Shown piece after piece: positions 30,776-36,504 of a DNA stretch of 36,504 nt. Below the pieces are notes generated by a model that did no database searches, was not told the origin of the DNA, and saw only the letters and a list, made by a program, of their open reading frames with translations. Made by a program: the position numbers and the translations under genes. Each line of letters begins with the position of its first letter. Position 1 is the first letter of the stretch. The DNA comes from Actinomycetota bacterium (lineage in GTDB: Bacteria; Actinomycetota; Thermoleophilia; RBG-16-64-13), in assembly GCA_023483915.1 (NCBI GenBank), contig JAMDEO010000124.1:1-36504 (forward strand), in the 5' to 3' direction.

Positions 30776-33490
30776 ATGGAATGGCAACTGTTTACGAGCG
30801 TGTATGTCATGGTCGCGGCCGCCGCGATCACAGTTACCGTGGCCTGGTTCACCCTTCGGCGGCGCGGGGCTCCCGGTGCAGTGCCGCTCGTCGCGATCAA
30901 CGCTACGGGCGCCTTTTGGGCCCTGATGTCCGCCCTCGAGCTGGCGTCTGCGTCCGCAGGCACTGCAGCCATTTTTCACAAGGTTTCCTTCCTTGCGATG
31001 GATGCAATCGGAATTGTCTGGCTTGCATTTGCCGCCCAGTATGCTGGTCGCGACAGGTGGATCACGAGAAACAAGTTGATCATCATCTCCGCACTTCCGG
31101 CGGTGACTCAGGTACTGCTTTGGACCAACAAGTTTCATCACCTGATGTTCAAGTCACTGGTTATGAAGGACATCGGCGGGCACTCATTTCTGCAGAAAAC
31201 CCCTGGCGCGTGGTGGTGGGTGGACTCGGTTTACACCTACGTCCTGCTGGTGGCGGGGATAGTGATTCTGGGCTACATGCTGATCCGCGAGTTCGGAGTC
31301 TATCGGCGCCAGATAGCGGCTCTTCTGGTGGGTGGGATTGTGCCGATGGTGGCCGACTTCCTCTATGTTCAGGGCATCCAGGGGGACGAAACTGTCAATT
31401 GGGCTCCCGCATTCTTCGCCTGGATTGGGTTGGCGCTCTACTGGGGCTTCATACGCTATGGGCTACTGGATGTCACACCTGTCGCTCGGGAATTCGTCGC
31501 GGAGCACATGGGGGACGGCCTCATCGTCACGGACACTCAGGACCGTACGACCTATATCAACAGGGCGGCAGAGGGGCTTCTCGGTAAGAAGCTGGCGACT
31601 GTGGCCGGGAAGTCCATCGAGGAGGTCACCGTCGACCTGCCAGGACTTCGAGAGGTCTATGACGACGCCCGCAGGTTGGTGGGCACCGCCTCCTGCGAAT
31701 GGTCGCTCCGGGATCGCTACTACGATGCCCGGGTTTCTCCGCTGGAGGACAACCGTGACCGCGTGAGAGGGACCATTCTCGTTCTGCACGACTGCACCGA
31801 TAGGAAGGTTGCCGAGATCGCCCTGTCGGAAGCCCGGCAGAAGATGGAAGACCGGGTCATTGAGAGGACCGCCGAGCTGGCAGCCGAGAAGGAGCATTTG
31901 GCGCATCTCAACGCGGTCGCGGTGGAAATCGCGCGCTGCGTAACCAGCGCCGAGGTTCAGAACGCCGGGATTAGCCTGGCGCGAGAGGCTACGGGGTGCG
32001 AGGCGGGAACACTCTGGTTGCGCTCCCATAGCGGGGGAACACAGCTCCTAGGGAACGAAGGCCTGCGGCGGGATAGCTGGCAGAAGCTCCGCCAACTGCT
32101 TGACACCTCCGGCGAGGTAGAAGAGGCCATGGCCCAAGGCGTGCCCATCTGTATCGACTGGCCGGCGGAAGAAGAGCGCGCATTCGAAAGGGTCGCGGCC
32201 ATTCCACTGACATCTCGAGGGACCAACTTGGGGGCTTTGTGCTTGTTGAGCTGCGATTCCGCCTTCGGCACGATGAACGAGACCTTGCTCTTGGCTTCGG
32301 CGGTCGCTTCCCAAATCGCCGTCGCCCTCGAGAATGCCCGCCGGTATGAGGATGCCCAGTTCTTGGCGGAACGCGACTCTCTTACGCGCCTCCTGAATCA
32401 CCGTGGCATCAGCAAGCGACTGGAGCAGGAAGTTGCGCATTGCGAGCGGTCGGGTGCCCACTTCGGCTTAGTCATGATCGACGTCGATAACTTCAAGCTG
32501 TTCAACGACACTCATGGCCACGTGGTGGGAGACCAGGTGCTGCAGAGTGTGTCCAGGATCCTCACCACCTCGCTGCGGCGGTCTGACATTGTTGCCAGGT
32601 ACGGTGGAGATGAATTCGTGGCCCTGCTCCCGGATGCCAGCGCCGAGTCGGCGGTCCAGCTCGTGGAACGCATCCGCAGCTGCATGCGTGATGCCCCCTT
32701 CTTTGTCGGTGACAGCCGGACCGTTCCGATCAAGATGAGTTACGGGATAGCGGTCTTTCCCCACGACGGGCACACCGCCGCCGAAATGCTGGCTGCCTCA
32801 GACGCGAATCTCTACCGCTCGAAGCGTCACGGTGGCGACTTCATTACCGCCTCGGGCAGCGACGACATCAACGGTTCGGTCGGTCTTGGCTCCTTCTCCG
32901 TGCTCGATGGGTTGGTGACGACCGTGGACGGTAAAGATCACTACACGCGCAAGCATTCCGACAACGTCACCGAATACTCCCTAGCCCTGGCCTCCAAGAT
33001 GGGCCTCTCGGTGGAGACTCAACGCGCCGTCCGCGTGGCGGCCCTGCTGCACGATGTGGGGAAACTCGGGGTGCCCGACCACATTCTTCGTAAACCCGCC
33101 GAACTCACCGAGCCGGAGTTCGAAGCCATCAAGAATCATGTCACCCTCGGCGAGCTGATCATTCAAGGGATCCCCAACCAGGAAGAGGTCCTCGGGGCTG
33201 TTGGCGCGCACCACGAGCGCTACGACGGCAAAGGCTACCCCCGAGGTCTCAAAGGGGAAAACATCCCGCCGCTCGGGCGGTTGCTGGCCGTCACCGACGC
33301 CTATTCCGCCATGACCACCGATCGCCCGTATCGCAAAGCCCTCTCCGTGCGGGAAGCCAAGGAGGAGCTCAAGCGGGTGGCCGGTACTCAACTCGACCCG
33401 TATCTCGTCAAGATCTTCCTGGAGGTACTCGCGGACGAAGAAACCCGCGAAGAATTGCGGGTAGCCGTCTACGCGTCTGGGCGCCCGTAG
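30776..33490 (+). CDS. 7TM-PAS-GAF-GGDEF-HD-GYP bifunctional c-di-GMP protein
   Basis: 904 residues. Residues ~1-225 contain about seven hydrophobic helices of the histidine-kinase N-terminal 7TM type (MDAIGIVWLAFAAQYAGRDRW). A PAS domain (~235-345, REFVAEHMGDGLIVTDTQDRTTYINRAAEGLLG), a coiled coil, and a GAF-like domain (~380-515) follow. The GGDEF domain (~525-685) has intact RYGGDEF with an upstream inhibitory-site RRSD, so it should make c-di-GMP with feedback. The C-terminal HD-GYP domain (~705-890) has HDVGKLGVPDH and HHERYDGKGYPRGL, the residues for c-di-GMP breakdown. The protein combines synthesis and hydrolysis and should switch on membrane and cytosolic cues. The ribosome-binding site before ATG 30776 is not obvious. 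The next sensor gene starts about 50 bp later. Confidence 0.92.
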   Translation: MEWQLFTSVYVMVAAAAITVTVAWFTLRRRGAPGAVPLVAINATGAFWALMSALELASASAGTAAIFHKVSFLAMDAIGIVWLAFAAQYAGRDRWITRNKLIIISALPAVTQVLLWTNKFHHLMFKSLVMKDIGGHSFLQKTPGAWWWVDSVYTYVLLVAGIVILGYMLIREFGVYRRQIAALLVGGIVPMVADFLYVQGIQGDETVNWAPAFFAWIGLALYWGFIRYGLLDVTPVAREFVAEHMGDGLIVTDTQDRTTYINRAAEGLLGKKLATVAGKSIEEVTVDLPGLREVYDDARRLVGTASCEWSLRDRYYDARVSPLEDNRDRVRGTILVLHDCTDRKVAEIALSEARQKMEDRVIERTAELAAEKEHLAHLNAVAVEIARCVTSAEVQNAGISLAREATGCEAGTLWLRSHSGGTQLLGNEGLRRDSWQKLRQLLDTSGEVEEAMAQGVPICIDWPAEEERAFERVAAIPLTSRGTNLGALCLLSCDSAFGTMNETLLLASAVASQIAVALENARRYEDAQFLAERDSLTRLLNHRGISKRLEQEVAHCERSGAHFGLVMIDVDNFKLFNDTHGHVVGDQVLQSVSRILTTSLRRSDIVARYGGDEFVALLPDASAESAVQLVERIRSCMRDAPFFVGDSRTVPIKMSYGIAVFPHDGHTAAEMLAASDANLYRSKRHGGDFITASGSDDINGSVGLGSFSVLDGLVTTVDGKDHYTRKHSDNVTEYSLALASKMGLSVETQRAVRVAALLHDVGKLGVPDHILRKPAELTEPEFEAIKNHVTLGELIIQGIPNQEEVLGAVGAHHERYDGKGYPRGLKGENIPPLGRLLAVTDAYSAMTTDRPYRKALSVREAKEELKRVAGTQLDPYLVKIFLEVLADEETREELRVAVYASGRP

Positions 33491-33539
33491 GTATCGAGAA
33501 ACGCCTGGTGGTGAAATGATTCGGCCGCTTGGAGGGAGG

Positions 33540-36504
33540 GTGAGTCAAGTAGTGCCAGATGCGACATGGCGAGAAGTCGTCGCTGGAACCAGCCCGCGAT
33601 CTTCTTGGCAGCTCAAAGGGACGTGGATAACAGTTGCTCTGGGAATCCTGATTCTCGGATACTTCATTTGTCAAGCGGCCGGTGCGGGCCTGGGCGAGAA
33701 CCGGGGCCTGATATCCGATGCCATCTCCGCTCCGTTCGGCCTCGTGGCAGCCGGCTTTGCTATTAGGTTGGGGCTCCGCGCGAAGATGGCGGCGCGCGCG
33801 CGAGCTGCGTGGCTCGTTCTCGCAGCCTCGTTTGTGAGCCAGTGGGTTGGCGGTCTGCTCTTCTTTCTTTGGGGTTCGGGTAGTTCCGCCGGCTATCCGA
33901 CCTGGGCCGACATCGCGTATATCCTCTTCTACCCGCTGCTTCTCGCCAGCTTGCTGCTCCTCGTGGGTGAGGTCAAGAAGCGCGCGGAGGCTATGAACCT
34001 CGCCATAGACACCATGGTCCTTTTCCTGGCCGGCTTCCTGCTGCTCTGGATTTTCCTCCTTTGGCCGGTCCTCAATGGCTCCGGAGGTCTCCCGGGGGCT
34101 GTCAGTGTGGGCTACGCGCTGGGGGACCTGCTTCTCCTGATCGGAGTCTCAGCCTTGGCCGTCCGACACGAACTCTTGGGCGGTTCGAGGGTATTGGCCT
34201 CATTGCTTGCCGGGGTGCTGCTGGTTTTCGCCGCCGATCTGGCCTACGCACATCTGTACGTCAGTACCGGCCATCGAGAAAACGCGTTCCTCGACGGCGT
34301 CTATCTGGTCTCTTGGTTCGCCCTCGCATTGGCCGCGCACCTGCAATGGCTTGCGTCCGGCGAAGGTGGAGTGACCACCGCGGACGGAGCTGGAGCGAGA
34401 CATGGGTTCCTGGTGCCTCAAAGGGCGGCCCTTGGCGTCTTCCACGTGGGCAAGACGCGAGTGCTTCCCTATGTTTCCATCGCGATCGCATTGGCCGTGG
34501 TGATCTATGCCTTCCGGCACCACTTCGCCACCGCGGAAGGCGCTGCCGTCGTCGTTGGCGCTCTGGTAGTAGTTCTTGCTGTCCTTCGGAATCTCACGGC
34601 TCAACGGGAAGCAGCGCAACTGCGAGAGGAGAACGCGGCCAGGCGCGAGCAAGAACGCTTCCATGAAGCCCTCAAGCGGACCCAGTTCCTCGTTGACCAT
34701 GCGGGTGACAGCATCGTGTGGATCGACCGGGAGGGCCGGTATCGAGATGTGAACGAGTCCGCCTGTCGCCTATGGGGATACCCCCGCGAAGAATTGCTGA
34801 CGATGACGGCTTTCGACACCGACGCCGACCTCACTCGTGAGTCCGGCTGGTGGTCGGTTCATTGGGAGGAACTGAAAGAGCGCGGTTCGCTGACCTTCGA
34901 GCGCCGGGAGCGCACGAAGAGTGGGCAGATCTTCCCGGCGGAGGTTAGCGCGAACTACATGGAATTCGACGGGCAAGGGTTCAACTGCGCCTTCATCCGG
35001 GATATCTCCGACCGCAAGCTGGCCGAGCAGGCCCTCAAACGCACGCAGTTCCTTGTGGATCACGCAGGGGACATCATCATATTGCTGGATTCGGAGGGTC
35101 AGATAGTCGATGTGAACGAATCGGCCTGCCGCGAGTTGGAGTACTCGCGCGCTGAGCTGCTGCGCATGACCATCTTCGACATCAACCCAGACCTTGCCCG
35201 GGAGCCGGAGCGTTGGCGGATCGACTGGGAGCGACTCGCACAGCTTGGTTCCCTCCGGATCGAGCGCCGGCACCGGAACAAGAGCGGGCGCATCTTTCCG
35301 GTGGAGATCACTGTGAACCGGGTGGAGTTCGAGGGCAAGGAATACAACTGCACCTTCACCCGCAATATCAGCGAGCGCAAGTTGGCCGAGGAGACGCTCC
35401 GCCAAAGCGAGCAACGTCTGAAGCAGGCCCAGGCCGTGGCTCACGTCGGCAATTGGGAGCTTGATCTCGCCACCGGGATGATGTGGTCTTCAGATGAAGC
35501 GCTACGGATTATCGGCCTCGAGGGAGAGTCGCCGACGCGGCCGCATGAGCGCATACGCGGGCTCCATTTGCCGGAGGACGCAGAGGCCGCGCAGGAAGGT
35601 CTTCAGGCCCTGCTCCGAGACGGAACGCCGGTGGATATCGTCCACCGCATCAGGCGCTACTCCGACGGCGCCGAGCGCGTCCTTCACGCCAAGGCTGAGC
35701 TGGTCCGCGACGAGCAAGGAAACCCGCTGAAGGTACTCGGCGTGGTTCAGGACGTGACCGAGTTGCGAGCGGCCGAGGAAAGGCTTCGCCTCACCCAGTT
35801 CTCGGTAGACAACGCTTCGGACTACGCATGCTGGCTCAACCAGGCTGGAGACGTCATATTTGTCAGCGATTCCGCTTGCCGCCGTTTGGGCTACTCGCAG
35901 GAGGAATTCCTCAGAATGAAGGTGTTCGATTTCACCTCCTGCGTCAAGCCCGAAACGTGGCCTCAGCGTTGGGAGGAACTCAAGCAAGGGCGCAACGCCG
36001 TGGTCGAGCGCGTGCACTTCACCAAAGAGGGGGGAGCGGTTCCAGTGGAGATCAGCACGAGCTTCATCGAGTTCGAAGGACGGGAGTACTCGTGCGGGAT
36101 CGTCCGAGACATCACAGAGAGAAAGCAGGCGGAGGAGCGCCTTCGTCTCAGCGAGTCCCGTCTTCTGCGCGCTCAGAATGTCGCCCATTTCGGCAACTGG
36201 GAGGTCGACCTGGCCACCGTGACCATGTGGTCTTCGCCGGAGGCGCGGAAGATCACTGGGATCGAGAATGGGTCCGAATTCCAACCACTCAAGCGAATGG
36301 AGCTGCTCGCCGTGGCCGAGGACCGGTTGCTTCTGCAGCGGTCGCTTCGCGCCTTGGTCGAAGAGGAAGTCCCGTACGACATCACCTACCGTCTCACGCG
36401 CCAGAACGACAGTGAGGAGCGGATCATCCACTCCTGGGCCGAATTGATCCGTGACGAGCAAGGCAGACCCACCAAGGTGGCGGGGATCATCCAAGAGATC
36501 GGAA
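33540..36504 (+). CDS. Large membrane multi-PAS sensor protein, 3' end outside window
   Basis: This frame is open from 33516 to the window end and is absent from the ORF track because it has no stop. GTG 33540 follows GGAGGGAGG; ATG 33516 is an alternative. At least 988 residues. Residues ~25-365 hold 8-10 hydrophobic helices of an uncharacterised N-terminal region; a coiled coil (LTAQREAAQLREENAARREQERFHEAL) leads to at least five PAS domains near 380-495, 504-616, 624-741, 752-860 and 872-988. PAS1, 2 and 4 are one type (TQFLVDHAGD, VNESACR, FPVEITVN); PAS3 and 5 another (QAQAVAHVGNWELDLATGMMWSS and RAQNVAHFGNWEVDLATVTMWSS), showing duplication of a PAS pair. The output domain (kinase, GGDEF or HD-GYP) lies beyond the edge. 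It follows the c-di-GMP gene by ~50 bp. Confidence 0.88.
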   Translation, partial: MSQVVPDATWREVVAGTSPRSSWQLKGTWITVALGILILGYFICQAAGAGLGENRGLISDAISAPFGLVAAGFAIRLGLRAKMAARARAAWLVLAASFVSQWVGGLLFFLWGSGSSAGYPTWADIAYILFYPLLLASLLLLVGEVKKRAEAMNLAIDTMVLFLAGFLLLWIFLLWPVLNGSGGLPGAVSVGYALGDLLLLIGVSALAVRHELLGGSRVLASLLAGVLLVFAADLAYAHLYVSTGHRENAFLDGVYLVSWFALALAAHLQWLASGEGGVTTADGAGARHGFLVPQRAALGVFHVGKTRVLPYVSIAIALAVVIYAFRHHFATAEGAAVVVGALVVVLAVLRNLTAQREAAQLREENAARREQERFHEALKRTQFLVDHAGDSIVWIDREGRYRDVNESACRLWGYPREELLTMTAFDTDADLTRESGWWSVHWEELKERGSLTFERRERTKSGQIFPAEVSANYMEFDGQGFNCAFIRDISDRKLAEQALKRTQFLVDHAGDIIILLDSEGQIVDVNESACRELEYSRAELLRMTIFDINPDLAREPERWRIDWERLAQLGSLRIERRHRNKSGRIFPVEITVNRVEFEGKEYNCTFTRNISERKLAEETLRQSEQRLKQAQAVAHVGNWELDLATGMMWSSDEALRIIGLEGESPTRPHERIRGLHLPEDAEAAQEGLQALLRDGTPVDIVHRIRRYSDGAERVLHAKAELVRDEQGNPLKVLGVVQDVTELRAAEERLRLTQFSVDNASDYACWLNQAGDVIFVSDSACRRLGYSQEEFLRMKVFDFTSCVKPETWPQRWEELKQGRNAVVERVHFTKEGGAVPVEISTSFIEFEGREYSCGIVRDITERKQAEERLRLSESRLLRAQNVAHFGNWEVDLATVTMWSSPEARKITGIENGSEFQPLKRMELLAVAEDRLLLQRSLRALVEEEVPYDITYRLTRQNDSEERIIHSWAELIRDEQGRPTKVAGIIQEIG

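Noticed and set aside
34200-36494. Long minus-strand ORFs (34200-34700, 34770-35444, 35502-36494)
   Set aside because: They are antisense shadows of the plus-strand multi-PAS sensor, whose frame shows clear PAS motifs throughout; their repeated look simply mirrors the PAS repeats.
1-36504. CRISPR arrays, insertion sequences with transposase, prophage structural genes
   Set aside because: I found no regularly spaced direct repeats of CRISPR type, no transposase ORF, and no phage structural proteins; the integrase region is the only mobile-element sign.

Overview
The window is about 36.5 kb of GC-rich bacterial DNA. It looks chromosomal and most like a deep-branching or uncultured actinobacterium. 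The basis is an MTB12-like lipoprotein, an Actinobacteria-type zinc-ribbon protein, STAS and SpoIIE-type regulation, an orphan PhnD-like protein, GTG starts, and possible leaderless starts. Three S-layer-homology (SLH) proteins are unusual for classic Actinobacteria but fit some environmental lineages. The taxonomic placement is inference.

Layout. (1) 1-4.1 kb: the 3' part of a Zn/Cd-type P-type ATPase, then an accessory patch. The patch has a frameshifted tyrosine integrase bounded by two 27-bp near-identical repeats, a 3' half of a tRNA-Phe with no 5' half, a Cys-rich ferredoxin-like protein, and a second degenerate copy of the tRNA 3' end. It reads as an eroded integrative element. (2) 4.2-8.9 kb: a KimA-like APC permease preceded by a free-standing copy of its C-terminal cytosolic domain; a PhnD-like binding protein interrupted by one in-frame TGA; and an alpha/beta hydrolase. 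(3) 9.1-13.9 kb: two convergent SLH surface proteins, then a small redox/stress cluster (STAS protein, broken SpoIIE-type phosphatase, DUF3303-like protein, cytochrome b5-like protein, OsmC-like protein). (4) 14.1-20.5 kb: a MacB-like permease without an ATPase, a membrane-anchored companion, a DHA2 exporter, an MTB12-like lipoprotein, a membrane J-domain protein, a two-TM protein and a universal stress protein. (5) 20.6-22.9 kb: queF-queC-queD-queE for preQ1/queuosine synthesis, with a 19-bp tandem repeat before queE. (6) 23-30.7 kb: a small membrane protein, a GH3-family protein, alpha-glucan phosphorylase, a C39-like/SLH protein, a zinc-ribbon protein and an alpha-oxoamine synthase. (7) 30.8 kb to the end: a 7TM-PAS-GAF-GGDEF-HD-GYP c-di-GMP protein, followed by a very large membrane multi-PAS sensor that runs off the window. 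That sensor is absent from the supplied ORF track.

The least ordinary points are the TGA codon in the PhnD-like gene, where I expect a Cys codon and which is followed by a SECIS-like hairpin (selenoprotein or nonsense mutation); the paired tRNA 3'-end sequences and integrase repeats; the split-off permease regulatory domain; the 19-bp repeat array whose last unit overlaps the queE start; and the atypical Cys spacing in QueE.
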